From Bacteroidia bacterium (lineage in GTDB: Bacteria; Bacteroidota; Bacteroidia; Bacteroidales; Rikenellaceae), in the NCBI GenBank assembly GCA_025999315.1, contig BNXD01000001.1, forward strand, positions 1 through 61,534: a stretch of DNA of 61,534 bases, read 5' to 3'. Below, piece by piece: positions 36,269-47,200 of the stretch. Position 1 is the stretch's first letter, and the number at the start of each line of letters is the position of its first letter. The position numbers and the translations under genes were made by a program. The notes under the pieces are model-generated. The model was not told the DNA's origin, did no database searches, and saw only the letters and a program-made list of their open reading frames with translations.

Positions 36269-36859
36269 TTATTCAAAATACTTTCCCAGCACACGTATAA
36301 CGGTCTGGTAGCTCGGGCTGGTGAGAGCGATGGCCTCGGTGGGGGCGACCCAGCGGACCTGTGTGATGCCCTCCTCGGTCTGCGGCGTCAGGGAGGTGTC
36401 GCCGGTGGCGGTCATGGCGAACCAGGCGGTCTGTTTGAGCTCCCAGCCCCCGCCCGACACACGATAGAAGTGGCGTGTGGTGCAAATCTCACGCCCGAGC
36501 GACAGATCGCTCAGGCCGCACTCCTCGCCCACCTCGCGCAGGGCGCACTCGGCGAGGCTCTCTCCCTGCTCGAGGTGGCCCTTTGGCAGGTCCCACACCC
36601 TGTTGCGGAAGATCAGCAGCAGCTCGCCCGAAGGTTTGTCGACAACGCCCCCGGCGGCATGCACCAGAGCGAATTGCCCGCAGAAACGCTCGAAATGTTG
36701 CCCGGGGTCGGGCGAAATAAGGGTGAGATGCTTGTTATTTCCGACTTTTTGCAGCAATTTTGTAACTCCGATCTCGTCCGTGGCCAGGTTCAGGCTCCCG
36801 GACTGCGGCCCGGCGCTGAAACATAATGCTTTATCGCGATAATAGACGTTATACATCAT
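36269..36859 (-). CDS. NUDIX hydrolase
   Basis: The protein has a NUDIX domain with the box GHLEQGESLAECALREVGEE continuing to CGL, which fits G-x5-E-x7-REUxEExGU. The region before it (about residues 1-65) is typical of Bacteroidetes NUDIX proteins next to pyrE. The substrate is unknown. I begin at the ATG ending at 36859; a longer frame to 36925 would overlap pyrE. The start is about 5 nt from the pyrE start on the other strand, so the two leaders overlap. The two genes are divergent. Confidence 0.85.
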   Translation of the reverse strand: MMYNVYYRDKALCFSAGPQSGSLNLATDEIGVTKLLQKVGNNKHLTLISPDPGQHFERFCGQFALVHAAGGVVDKPSGELLLIFRNRVWDLPKGHLEQGESLAECALREVGEECGLSDLSLGREICTTRHFYRVSGGGWELKQTAWFAMTATGDTSLTPQTEEGITQVRWVAPTEAIALTSPSYQTVIRVLGKYFE

Positions 36860-36863
36860 CAGA

Positions 36864-37502
36864 ATGGAAGATATTAAAAGGCAGATCGCCCAAAGTCTGT
36901 TGCAAATTAAGGCAATAAAACTCAATCCGGCAAATTATTTTACATGGGCCTCGGGTTGGCGTTCGCCGATCTACTGCGACAACCGCCGCATATTGTCCCA
37001 TCCTGCCATTCGGCGGCAGGTCTGCGAGGCTTTTGCCGGGGTTGTGGCCCGCCGCTATCCCGACGTGGAGGTGCTGGCCGGAGTGGCCACCGGGGCCATT
37101 GCTCACGGAGCGCTCGTGGCCGAGGCCATGGGACTACCTTTTATATATGTACGCTCGTCGCCCAAGTCGCACGGGCTGGCCAACCAGGTGGAGGGCGAGG
37201 TGGCGCCGGGGGCCCGCGTGGTGGTCATCGAGGACCTGATCTCCACGGGCGGCAGTTCGCTGGGCGCCGTGGAGGTGTTACGCGAGGCGGGTTGTCGGGT
37301 GCAGGGCATGGCGGCCATCTTCACCTACGGTTTTGCGCAGGCCGTGGAGAACTTCGCCCGCGCCGGGGTCGCGCTCGACACGCTGTGCGACTATCAGACC
37401 ATGATCGCCCTGGCTGCCGAGCAGGGTTACGTACAACCCTCCGAACTGGATACGCTGCGCCGGTGGCGCGAAGACCCCGCGGGCTGGATGCAGGATAAAT
37501 AG
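36864..37502 (+). CDS. pyrE: Orotate phosphoribosyltransferase
   Basis: The 212-aa protein has the type I PRTase fold, with the PRPP-binding loop VVVIEDLISTGGSS and the substrate-binding KLNPANYFTWASGWRSPIYCD-type N-terminus, in which only the local NPANYFTWASG part is quoted as motif. It converts orotate and PRPP to OMP in pyrimidine synthesis. The SRPBCC gene follows after 12 nt. No other pyrimidine gene is nearby. Confidence 0.97.
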   Translation: MEDIKRQIAQSLLQIKAIKLNPANYFTWASGWRSPIYCDNRRILSHPAIRRQVCEAFAGVVARRYPDVEVLAGVATGAIAHGALVAEAMGLPFIYVRSSPKSHGLANQVEGEVAPGARVVVIEDLISTGGSSLGAVEVLREAGCRVQGMAAIFTYGFAQAVENFARAGVALDTLCDYQTMIALAAEQGYVQPSELDTLRRWREDPAGWMQDK

Positions 37503-37514
37503 CTGATATTCAAG

Positions 37515-37916
37515 ATGGACAAATACGAAAGCAAACAAGTGCAGATACGCCGGCCGGCCGAGACGGTCTATGCCGTGGTGAGCGATTTCTCCAATTTCAC
37601 CCCCATACTTCAGGGCCAGGTCGACGAGTGGGAGGCTACGGCGGAGGGTTGTTCGTTCAAGGTGAAGGGGTTCCGTGTGGCGTTGCGCATGGTCGAGAAA
37701 CAGCCCCCCACGATGGTCAGGATCGAAGGCGAGCCCCCCTCGCCGATCGCCTTCACGTTCTGGCTCCAGCTCCACCCTGTCGCTGAGGACGATACCCGCA
37801 TGCGCCTGACCCTGCACGTGGAGCTCAACCCCATGATACGCATGATGATCGGCGGCAAGATACAGCAAGTCCTCGATCAGGCCGCCGACCGCATCGCCGA
37901 GAGTTTCAGTACGTAA
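37515..37916 (+). CDS. SRPBCC (START-like) family protein
   Basis: The 133-aa protein matches the polyketide cyclase/START-like fold. It begins with VQIRRPAETVYAVVSDFSNF and has DTRMRLTLHVELNPMIRMM near the end. It has no known enzymatic motif and no signal peptide; its ligand is unknown. It lies 12 nt downstream of pyrE, an arrangement conserved in related genomes. Confidence 0.78.
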   Translation: MDKYESKQVQIRRPAETVYAVVSDFSNFTPILQGQVDEWEATAEGCSFKVKGFRVALRMVEKQPPTMVRIEGEPPSPIAFTFWLQLHPVAEDDTRMRLTLHVELNPMIRMMIGGKIQQVLDQAADRIAESFST

Positions 37917-37960
37917 TTAACAAGATTCACGTTATCTCTATAAACGATCGCATTGCGTGG

Positions 37961-40900
37961 ATGAGACCGAACAGGATCATAACGTTGCTGCTGACGCTCG
38001 TCGTGTGGCAGGCGGCGGCCAAATCGCTTCGCAAGCCGGACATTCATCTGGCCAACAACGCCGTTATGACCACCTGGCAGGACAATCTGGGAAGGATGTG
38101 GTTCGGCACCTACGACGGGCTGTACCTCTTCGACGGCGAGGACACCTACACCTACCGGTCCAACACGCGCCAACCGAACTTTATCAGCAGCAACATTGTA
38201 GATAAACTTTTCTCGGCGGGCAGCGAGCATATGTGGGTGGTTACATCGGTCGGGCTCGACCTTTTCTCCCTGCGCAAAGGGGAGGTGGTGGCCAAATACG
38301 CCGGATACAACGAGACGGATCGTTTTGCCTGCGATAAAGACGGGCATACGCTGCTGTTGAACAAAGAGGGCGAACTTCACTACTACAACCCCGAGTCCGG
38401 TCGTTTCAGCAAGATCGACCACGTCGACCTCGCCCCGCAAAACGTTTGCCTGATCGTGGTCGAAGCCGACAAGACCTTCCAGTTCATACAGAACGACGGG
38501 ACCATTGTCCGCTGTGCGTTCGACGCTTCGGGCAAGGCTATGATCTCCAAGGAGGAGATGCTTATCCGACACAGGATCGTCAAGGCGATCGGCACCGAAC
38601 AGGCCTCTTATCTGGTCGACAGCACCGGGCAACTTTGGCAATACACGCCGCGGCAAACCTGCTCGGTGATCGCCGACCTCAAAAAACTGACCCCATACGG
38701 CAACTGGCACACGCTGCACACGGTTGCCAGACTGGACGACGGTCTGTACGTGGGGCTGCTTCAAGGGGGGCTGCTCCGCATGGCCGAGAACGGGGCGTGG
38801 AGCTGCATAACAGGCGATTACCGCATCTTTTCCCTGTGGCAGGACCGTTTTCGCCAGATCCTGTGGATCGGAACCGACGGATACGGCGCCTATATGTATT
38901 GCGACTCGAAACGGCACATTCAGGGAATACGGTCGGAAAACATGCCGGTAAATAGTCGCAAACCGATACGCGCCATCTACGTGGACAGCCGCAACGACCT
39001 GTGGGTGGGCACAAAAGGCAACGGCGTGTTTCGGATCAGAAACTATGAAGAGCTGTCGGACAAGGAGATTCCGGCCAGCCGGGTGGACCATTTCTCAACC
39101 TCGAACGGATTGTCGAGCATCGATGTCTATTCCATCGTGCCCGCCAGAAACAGGGACAGATTGTGGATCATCGGCAACCTTGGTCTGGGCTACTACTCCT
39201 ACAGGGAGAACCGGATGCATTCGCTGTCGTACCGCACGGGCAACGAACTGGCCCTGAAAGGGTACGACTTTTGCGAGATCGACGACAGCACGGCCTACAT
39301 CACCACCTCGCTGGGGCTGGTGCGCATTACGCTGGAGACCGTTGGCGCTCCGGCGATCAGGGATATGAGGGTCATCGGATTCAAAAAGGACCACGTCTCG
39401 TGCAGCGACGTGCTTCCGCTGATGCGGGAGAGCGATTCGACCCTTTTGGTAGGCGCGCGGGGAGGATGCGGGGTGATCCGCTTCAACACCATCACCGAAG
39501 GCTATGAGCTGCTTGCGATCGACAACCTGAACGTCGCGCTGGGCGACGTGCTGAACGTTTTCAAAAGCCGGGAAGGCACCCTGTACTGCGGAGCCAGTTC
39601 GGGGCTGATGGCTATCTCCGGCGAGGGAAAGGCTACGGTGCTCGATTGCTACGACGGCATGTCCAACGACATGGTCCACAGTGTGCAGGAAGACCTGTCA
39701 GGCTATATCTGGCTGGGCACGACCCGTGGGTTGACCTGCTACGACCCCAAGCAAAACTTCTTTTTCAACTATTCGTCGCCGTCGAGGCTTCCTGTCATCG
39801 AGTTCTCCGACAACACGTGCTGGCGCCATCCGGTTACCGGCAGGCTGTTTTTTGGCGGGGTGGATGGTTTGGTGTGGTTCGATCCGGACAATGTGATGTA
39901 CGGGGGAGAGGGGGACTACAGGCCCACGATACGGTTCACCGAACTGGTTACCTCCGACAACAAAAGAACCGCCCTGTACGACGACGGGAGCCTGCCCCCG
40001 ATCAGGATCAGGCCCTCGATCTCCATGTTCACCCTCTCCTTCTCCGCAGGGGACTACATCGACGAGAAGGATTATGAATACTACAGCCTGCTGAAGGGTT
40101 ACGATAAAAAGTGGCAACCGCTTCAGGGCAGGAACAAAGTAACCTGCGCGAACGTTCCCCACGGAGAGTACACGCTCTGCATCTCTTATCGCAGCAACGC
40201 CTCGGACCAGGGCACGGACGTCTACACGGTCGAGATCATCGTACTGCCTCCATGGTGGGCGACCACGCTGGCCTGGGTCGTGTATGCCATCCTGGCGATC
40301 TGCACGATAGTTTTCTCGGTTTGGCTCGTCAGGCGGCGCATCCGCAATCAGCACATCCGGATGGTCCGGCGCCTGAAATACGAACAACAGGAGAAACTGT
40401 ACGAAACCCGACAGAACTTCTTTGTTAACATCTCGCACGAACTGTGCACTCCGCTCACGCTGATCAACGGGGTCAACAGCCATTTCCAGGAGTTGGCCAG
40501 GCGCGATCCGCAACTGAGCAAATATACCGAGGTGCTCGACGACAATATCGCCAACCTCAACGAGCTGATTCAGGAGATACTGGATTTCCGCAAGATCGAA
40601 GAGCAAAAACCCGGAGGAGGGGTCAAAACAAGCGCGGTCAACATCGCCGCCCTGTTCGAGCGGGTGCTCAATCAGTTCTCGAAGGCCTTTGAACGCGACC
40701 GGATCGACGTAAGCTGTCAGATCGCCGATCCCTTACTTTGGGAGTCCAATGCGGGGCATCTCAATAAGATCGTCACCAATTTGATCTCCAATGCGGCCAA
40801 ATACACCAAAAAGAGGGGCGAGATTCGCATTTCGGCCCTGGTCGAGCAAAATGCCCTGGTGATCAAGGTCTACAACACGGGGCAGGGCATCCCTTTGGAG

Positions 40901-41962
40901 AAACAGGGCCTGATCTTCGACCGGTATGCCACGTTGGACAAAATGGACACGAACATGTACTTCCACAGCGCCTCGCGCCATGGTTTGGGACTTTTCATTG
41001 CGCAAAGCCTGGCCCGTATGCTTGGGGGCGGGATCACGGTCCGCAGTACACCGGGTGAGTTCACCGAGTTCAGGGTCGAGCTGCCCATGATCGCGCCCGC
41101 ACCGGATGCAAAAGCCGACTCGCCTGAGAAGCCTGCGGCGGAGACGTCGGCGGAGGAGCGCGCACCGGGCGAGAAGGCGCTTGCCGACGGGATGGTCAAA
41201 GACAAAAAGCCGGTGATCTTTGTGGTGGACGACAACCCGGACATCGTTTGGCTGATACGCACCGAACTGGAACAGCAATTCAATGTCGTCGGTTGCAACA
41301 GCGCCAGGGAGGCCCTCCGGCAGACCCGGAACATTACCCCTGATCTGATCATCACCGACATCGTGATGCCCGAAATGGACGGGTACGACCTGATCCGGGA
41401 GATATGCAACAACAAATACACCTCTCGCATACCGATCATCGTCGTATCGGCCAAGATCACCGATCGGGAGCAGGCCAAAGGCCTCGACCAGGGAGCAGAC
41501 GCCTATCTGACCAAACCTTTCTCGATGGTCGTCCTGCGTTCGACCATCAATCGGCTCTTCGAGCAGCGCACGCGTTTGAAGGAGTATTACACCAGTCCCG
41601 AAAGCGCCTTTGTCATCTCGGACGGACAGCCCATACACCAAAACGACCAGGAGTTCATGGACCGGTTGATGAGCATCATCTCTGCGAACATCACCAACGA
41701 CGAGCTCAACCCCGAGTTCGTGGCCGAACAGCTCTCCATATCCCCGCGCAACCTGTACAACAAAGTAAAGAAGATCTCCGGCCATACGCCCGGCGAGCTG
41801 ATCAAAAACCACCGGTTCGCTTTGGCAGGCCGGCTTGTGATCAGCACCCGGTTGACGATCCAGGAGATCATGTACGAAGTTGGCATTTCGAGTAAATCCT
41901 ATTTCAACCGCGAATTCTTCAAAGAATTCGGGATGAGTCCCAGCGCTTACCGCAACCGGTAA
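37961..41962 (+). CDS. Hybrid two-component system sensor/AraC-type regulator (HTCS)
   Basis: The 1333-aa protein is the likely regulator of the carbohydrate locus. Layout: signal peptide; periplasmic reg_prop beta-propeller repeats (about 30-680, such as WFGTYDGLYLFDG); Y_Y_Y domain (about 690-760); one transmembrane segment (about 763-790); HisKA with phospho-acceptor His826; HATPase_c (NKIVTNLISNAAKYTKK); response-regulator domain with Asp1133 (ITDIVMPEMDGYDL); and a C-terminal AraC-type HTH (AEQLSISPRNLYNKVKK, then SSKSYFNREF). The H-box reads HELCTP rather than HELRTP, an unusual Arg to Cys change. It precedes the locus on the same strand, so it probably senses a periplasmic sugar and turns on the downstream genes. 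Confidence 0.95.
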   Translation: MRPNRIITLLLTLVVWQAAAKSLRKPDIHLANNAVMTTWQDNLGRMWFGTYDGLYLFDGEDTYTYRSNTRQPNFISSNIVDKLFSAGSEHMWVVTSVGLDLFSLRKGEVVAKYAGYNETDRFACDKDGHTLLLNKEGELHYYNPESGRFSKIDHVDLAPQNVCLIVVEADKTFQFIQNDGTIVRCAFDASGKAMISKEEMLIRHRIVKAIGTEQASYLVDSTGQLWQYTPRQTCSVIADLKKLTPYGNWHTLHTVARLDDGLYVGLLQGGLLRMAENGAWSCITGDYRIFSLWQDRFRQILWIGTDGYGAYMYCDSKRHIQGIRSENMPVNSRKPIRAIYVDSRNDLWVGTKGNGVFRIRNYEELSDKEIPASRVDHFSTSNGLSSIDVYSIVPARNRDRLWIIGNLGLGYYSYRENRMHSLSYRTGNELALKGYDFCEIDDSTAYITTSLGLVRITLETVGAPAIRDMRVIGFKKDHVSCSDVLPLMRESDSTLLVGARGGCGVIRFNTITEGYELLAIDNLNVALGDVLNVFKSREGTLYCGASSGLMAISGEGKATVLDCYDGMSNDMVHSVQEDLSGYIWLGTTRGLTCYDPKQNFFFNYSSPSRLPVIEFSDNTCWRHPVTGRLFFGGVDGLVWFDPDNVMYGGEGDYRPTIRFTELVTSDNKRTALYDDGSLPPIRIRPSISMFTLSFSAGDYIDEKDYEYYSLLKGYDKKWQPLQGRNKVTCANVPHGEYTLCISYRSNASDQGTDVYTVEIIVLPPWWATTLAWVVYAILAICTIVFSVWLVRRRIRNQHIRMVRRLKYEQQEKLYETRQNFFVNISHELCTPLTLINGVNSHFQELARRDPQLSKYTEVLDDNIANLNELIQEILDFRKIEEQKPGGGVKTSAVNIAALFERVLNQFSKAFERDRIDVSCQIADPLLWESNAGHLNKIVTNLISNAAKYTKKRGEIRISALVEQNALVIKVYNTGQGIPLEKQGLIFDRYATLDKMDTNMYFHSASRHGLGLFIAQSLARMLGGGITVRSTPGEFTEFRVELPMIAPAPDAKADSPEKPAAETSAEERAPGEKALADGMVKDKKPVIFVVDDNPDIVWLIRTELEQQFNVVGCNSAREALRQTRNITPDLIITDIVMPEMDGYDLIREICNNKYTSRIPIIVVSAKITDREQAKGLDQGADAYLTKPFSMVVLRSTINRLFEQRTRLKEYYTSPESAFVISDGQPIHQNDQEFMDRLMSIISANITNDELNPEFVAEQLSISPRNLYNKVKKISGHTPGELIKNHRFALAGRLVISTRLTIQEIMYEVGISSKSYFNREFFKEFGMSPSAYRNR

Positions 41963-42162
41963 AAGCCATCCGCCACCCAACCCGGAAAGGTGCGCCAGAC
42001 GCGCCCAAATCCCGATTTGTCAAATAGGGCACCCTTTCGGTAAAACAGGGGCCTATCTTTTGTTGCGTCCGTATTACATTTGCATTGTACCGCCAAGATT
42101 CGTTTTACCGGCCACAGGACAAACCATAAGACCTTTATTTACTAACTTAAAGCGTGGAAACA
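41963..42162 (+). other. 200-nt gap between the HTCS and peptidase genes
   Basis: It holds a putative promoter (next entry) and no gene I can support. Confidence 0.6.
42075..42082 (+). promoter_or_regulatory. Putative -7 box of the peptidase gene
   Basis: TACATTTG fits TAnnTTTG, about 80 nt upstream of the peptidase start. TTTTG lies upstream at 42058-42062, but at a shorter spacing than usual, so this is not a complete promoter by consensus. Confidence 0.4.
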
Positions 42163-44181
42163 ATGAAATTCATGAAAAGCAAATCGCTCGCGATCTCGTC
42201 GCACCGCAATCCGGTGAGGCGCATCGCCGGGGCACTGATACTCGCGCCCTTCTTTGCTTTACTTTTGGCCGGTTGTTCGGGCAGCGGCGATCACGGTCCG
42301 ACCCCCGTCGACCCCACCGACAACACGAAATTACCCTGTTCGGTCAAGATCGTAAAACCGACCCAGAGCATGCCGTCGCTCGGCACGATCACCTCCGAGT
42401 TCTCCGATTCGCCCGATACCTGCAGAGTGGACCTGGCGGTGGACGGTAGCGTATATACAAAGTTCGCGACCAGCTACATCCGGTTCTTCCTGCGCTGGGA
42501 GGGTTCGCGCAGCGTGGTGGTATCTCAATATTCGATCGTCTCGTCGGACTCGGACCAGGCAAACGCCCCCCGGTCATGGACTCTTTTGGGTTCGACCGAC
42601 GCCAGGACGTGGGTACAGCTCGACCAGCAGCAAAACATCGTGTTCGATGCCGCGCTGGAGCAGAAAGATTTTAATGTAGCCGCCAATACCGCGTTTAAAT
42701 TTTTCAGGCTTGATTTTACGGAAAATAACGGAGGACCGGCTACCGAGATCGCGGAGTGGGTGCTGAGCGAGTATGTCGAGCCTCCGCTCGATCCGCTGCT
42801 CCCCTATTCGTTCGTCTACCCGAACGCCTCCCACAATATGCCGTCGACCGGCATCATAACCTCGCAGTATTCCGATTTTACTGACAAATCGGACATCTCC
42901 CGAATAGTCGACGCCTATCTCTCGTCGAAATACGTTACCTTCCACAACGAGTTTTACATTCATTGGGAGGGCGACGATGCGGCTAAAGTGAACCTCTACT
43001 CCCTGAGCTCGTCGACAGACGTCACATGCAGCCCCCGGGCGTGGACCCTGTCGGGTTCCAACGACAATCAGACGTGGACCACTGTCGACACGCGGACCGA
43101 TCAGAGTTTCACCGGCAAGGAGACGAAAAGCTATGAGCTGGAGAACACGACCGCGTATAAATATTATCGTCTGAACATCACGGCCAACAACGGCGGAGCG
43201 TCCACCGAGATCTCGGAATTCGCGATGGAGGAGGTTCCCGATACGGCCGACGACATCATCGAGAAATGGGCCGACAGCTACACCTCGCGCGAAGGCGGCA
43301 AAAGAACCGGCAAGGAGATCTACCCGATGGGGGGGAAGCTCGCCGGTTGCAAGGTGGCTACCCCCAGTGATCTGCAATGGCTCAACGACCCCTCCACGCA
43401 ACCCATAATCGCCGCTGAAGCAGGCATAAAGTGGGCCCCCTACGCGGTCAACCTCTATCCTTTCGGCGATCCCATTCCTTCCGACGTTATCCAGCACAGC
43501 ATCGGAAACTGCGCCCTGATCGCCTCGTTCGCTTCGCTGGCCTACCAGGCTCCCGGTTATATCAAGTCGATCATCACCAACAACGGCAACGGGACGTTCA
43601 CGGTAATGCTCTACACCGCGCAGGGGGACAGGCGGATCCCCGTCAGCGTCAACTCCACCTTCATAAGCAGCACCGGGAGCAACCTGATTTCCATATACGG
43701 CCGCAGCGGCGCCACATGGGGGTCGGTGCTTGAAAAGGCCGTGGAGAAGTGGAACAGCGTCTACAATGTCTGGGGGCCGGTCCTTTCGGGGATCGGATCG
43801 GAGCACGTCATGTCCCTTTTCACCGGCTCCGGCCACTCTTTCGCCTTCCCCCGGAACGCGCTCACCAATTCGGAACTGCGCCGCCTGGTCAAGGTGTGTC
43901 TCCACGATGGCTACTTCGTGGTCGGCGGCTTCGGGCAGGCAGGCCTTCCGGTGGACGGCGCCTCGACGATTTCCGCGCACGTCTATACAATGATGCACTC
44001 GACCGATAAGAGCGCCCTGTTCACCATGCGCAATCCCCACGGCGGGAGGCCCCGCGACGGAGTGCTCAATATTCCCGACGAGAGCGTCGTGCCCAGGCAG
44101 ATCGACGTGCGCGTAATCGGCCGGGGTAAGATTCCCGGAACGGGCAACAGGAGCCCCTGGATTCCCCCCGCTTACAATTAG
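42163..44181 (+). CDS. Calpain-like (family C2) cysteine peptidase lipoprotein with two discoidin-like domains
   Basis: The 672-aa protein is a lipoprotein (lipobox LLAGC, Cys about 38), so it is probably surface or periplasm anchored. Two discoidin/F5-8 type C-like domains (about 50-205 and 210-360) share an NNGGxxTEI motif; such domains bind glycans. The C-terminal domain (about 375-650) has a calpain triad: Cys450 in QHSIGNCALIASFASLA, His606 in HVYTMM and Asn624 in RNPHG, plus the oxyanion Gln six residues before the Cys. Calpain fold by motif; P. gingivalis Tpr is a related bacterial example. I use ATG 42163; a GTG 9 nt upstream is possible. The gene is first after the HTCS, so its product may act on a glycoprotein. 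Confidence 0.8.
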   Translation: MKFMKSKSLAISSHRNPVRRIAGALILAPFFALLLAGCSGSGDHGPTPVDPTDNTKLPCSVKIVKPTQSMPSLGTITSEFSDSPDTCRVDLAVDGSVYTKFATSYIRFFLRWEGSRSVVVSQYSIVSSDSDQANAPRSWTLLGSTDARTWVQLDQQQNIVFDAALEQKDFNVAANTAFKFFRLDFTENNGGPATEIAEWVLSEYVEPPLDPLLPYSFVYPNASHNMPSTGIITSQYSDFTDKSDISRIVDAYLSSKYVTFHNEFYIHWEGDDAAKVNLYSLSSSTDVTCSPRAWTLSGSNDNQTWTTVDTRTDQSFTGKETKSYELENTTAYKYYRLNITANNGGASTEISEFAMEEVPDTADDIIEKWADSYTSREGGKRTGKEIYPMGGKLAGCKVATPSDLQWLNDPSTQPIIAAEAGIKWAPYAVNLYPFGDPIPSDVIQHSIGNCALIASFASLAYQAPGYIKSIITNNGNGTFTVMLYTAQGDRRIPVSVNSTFISSTGSNLISIYGRSGATWGSVLEKAVEKWNSVYNVWGPVLSGIGSEHVMSLFTGSGHSFAFPRNALTNSELRRLVKVCLHDGYFVVGGFGQAGLPVDGASTISAHVYTMMHSTDKSALFTMRNPHGGRPRDGVLNIPDESVVPRQIDVRVIGRGKIPGTGNRSPWIPPAYN

Positions 44182-44235
44182 AGCGTGTTAACATAATCCT
44201 GTTGCGTCGGATCGCCTTGCCTTAAAACGGAATAG

Positions 44236-47200
44236 ATGAAACAATTAGCGTTGATAGCGCTCACCTGCGTCATGTTTGTAGTTCGTGCCGTAGCAGAAGA
44301 TGCTCTGCGAACCGGATTCGCGAACCCTCCCGCATCTGCCCATGCCGGAACGTGGTGGCACTGGGTCAACGGAAACGTGAGCAAAGAGGGGATCACCGCG
44401 GACCTGGAGGCGATCAAGGCACAGGGGATTCAGAGTGTAACGGTGTTCAATGTCGACATGGGATTTCAAAATAGCGGTCTGCACTTTCTGAGCCCGGAGT
44501 GGCTGGAATTGTTCCGATTCGCCGTTTTGGAGGCAGGCAGGCTGGGCATGGAGTTGAGTTTCTTCAATTCGGCAGGTTGGTCCACCACCGGCGGGCCGTG
44601 GATCACCCCTGAGACCACGATGCAAACCGTGGTCTGGAGCGAAACCACCTGCCGGGGAGGAACTCTCTTCAAAGCCCGGTTGGCCCGGCCCCAAGCCCGG
44701 ATGGACTATTACCGCGACATTGCGGTGCTGGCCTTTCCCAAGCCCCGAAGCGACCGGCGAATCGACGATCTGAGCCAAAAGTCCCTCGCCATCATTCAGG
44801 CATTCGCATTCAAAAGCCATATCAGCCCCGACCCCAAACAGGTTGAGCCGTCCGCGGTGGTACACAGGGAGGATATTGTCGATCTGAGCGCAAAGGTGTC
44901 CGGCGACGGATCGCTGGAATGGGACGCTCCACAGGGGGAATGGGTGATCCTGAGAATAGGCCATACCCCTACCGGGAGGAGCGTTTTCCCGCCGATCCAG
45001 GGCGGGGGCGGCCCGGAGTGCGACAAGATGAGCCGCAAGGCGATCGACCTGCATTGGGAGCGGTCCGTCAAACCGGCGCTGGATCAGGTGCGCGATCAGA
45101 TCGGATCGACCGTAACCTGCGTCTTTCAGGACAGCTACGAAGCCGGGTGCGGCAACTGGACACCGGATTTCGACAAGGAATTTCTCAAACGCCGCGGGTA
45201 CGACTGTCTGTCCTACCTGCCCACCCTGGCAGGCTATTATGTGGAGAGCGGCGAGGAGAGCGAACGTTTTCTGTGGGACTTCCGCAGAACGGTGGGCGAT
45301 CTGATGGCGGATAATTATTATGGACGTCTGGGCGAACTGTGCCATCAGAACGGTCTTAAATTCGCGACGGAAACCTACGGAGGCCCCTTCGAGAGTATGC
45401 AGGCCGGGTCGGCGGGCGATATTGTGATCAGCGAATTCTGGGTGCACAACAAATTGTATATGGACAACCCCCGCTTCGTGGCCTCGATGGCGCACCTGGG
45501 CGGCAACATCGCTGGTGCAGAGTCGTTCACCAATTACGGAGGTTTGACCAACCACCCGGCAACGCTCAAAAGCATAGGCGACAAAGCCTGGACGGAAGGC
45601 ATCAACCGTTTGATCTTCCACACCTGTGTCCACCAACCCTGGAATGTCGGCCCGGGGCTTACGCTGGGCAAATATGGCATGGACTTCAATCGGCTGAACA
45701 CGTGGTGGAAGCAGGGGCGCCCCTATTTGGACTACATCGCGCGTTCCCAGTTCCTGTTGCAGGAGGGCCGGTTCTCCGCCGATTTTCTGGTTTTCGCCGG
45801 GGAAGAGTCGCCCAATAACCCGTTCATCAAGCCCGAAATCAGTGCGCTCGGCTACAACTATGACTTTATCGGCAGCGACAAGATACTCACCCTGACAGTT
45901 GAAAACGGTTTGATCCGAACTCCGGTCGGCGGAAGTTACCGGGTGCTTATGCTGCCGCAAACCACATGGATGACCCCGAAGTTGCTCCGAAAGATCAACG
46001 AACTGGTCAGGGCGGGAGCCACCGTCATCGGCCCCAAACCGATCAAATCGCCGAGTCTGACCGGTTTCCCGGCTTGCGATAACGAAGTGAGCCGACTGGC
46101 GGACAGTTTGTGGGACAGCCGCTCGATCCGGGACATCACGCCGCAGCAGGCGATGGCGGCCCTGTCGCTTCCGCCCGATTTTTCCTGCGAGACGCCCGAC
46201 CGTAATCTCCATTTCATCCACAGGATCGCGGGCGAGGGGGATGTGTATTTCGTCGCGACGGGCTATGACAGTCGCTCGCAACAGGTAGGACGTTTTCGTG
46301 TCGCCGGCAAATTGCCCGAACTGTGGGACCCGCAGACCGGGCAGATCAGCGAGGCGGTCTGGTGGCGTGAGAACGGGGACGGAACTACGAGCGTGCCCCT
46401 CTCGTTCGACCCATGTGGCTCCGTCTTCGTCGTATTTCGCAAACCGGCGCCCGCCGACCACATCGTCAAAACGACGATGGAGTATGCGCCACCCGCTTCC
46501 CGCCCCCTGCCCGGCTTGGAGGTCATTCTGGCCCGTTATCAGGCTCCCCTGCCCGACCGGCTGACAGATGTAACCCAAATCTTGCGGGACGCGATCCAAA
46601 ACGGCGGGATAGATATGATGGTCAATACGTCGGCGTTCGGCTACGATCCCGCTCCGCGAAACGCCAAAGAGGCGCGCGTGGAGTACCGAACAGGGGGCGT
46701 TACGCACCTGATAAGTGTCAACGAGAACCAGCGGCTCACGATCCGGGCGGCCGACGGCAAGCAGCTGGAAATACTCCGGGCCACCTACGGAAGATATGCA
46801 GGCAGGTTCGACACCATTCCGCAATTGCACGCGGTGTACGATCTGAAAAAACAAATCGCCGACCGGATCGCATCAGGACAGCTCGCCTTCAAGGTCGACA
46901 ACACTCTGGTCGGCCCCGGGATAGATGCTGCCGACATTCCCCGCGAGCTGCTCGTTGTCTACACCACCGGCGGCGAGCAAAAGGAGTTGACCGTCGCGCA
47001 GGGCCACACCCTCGATCTGTCGGTTGCAACGCCTGAGCCTCAGTTTATGTCGGATGGCAAAAACAAGGTTTGGGCGGTAACTCCCTGCCCCGGAAAATTC
47101 GGTTATGTAACCTCTTCGGGCGCCAGTAAAAGCGTACGGGTGAAGCACGTACCCGAGCCGGTAGAGCTGACCGGACCGTGGGAGGTTACGTTCATGCCCG

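Noticed and set aside
44245..46854. 869-aa minus-strand ORF antisense to GH106
   Set aside because: Shadow of the GH106 gene, with no recognisable domain.
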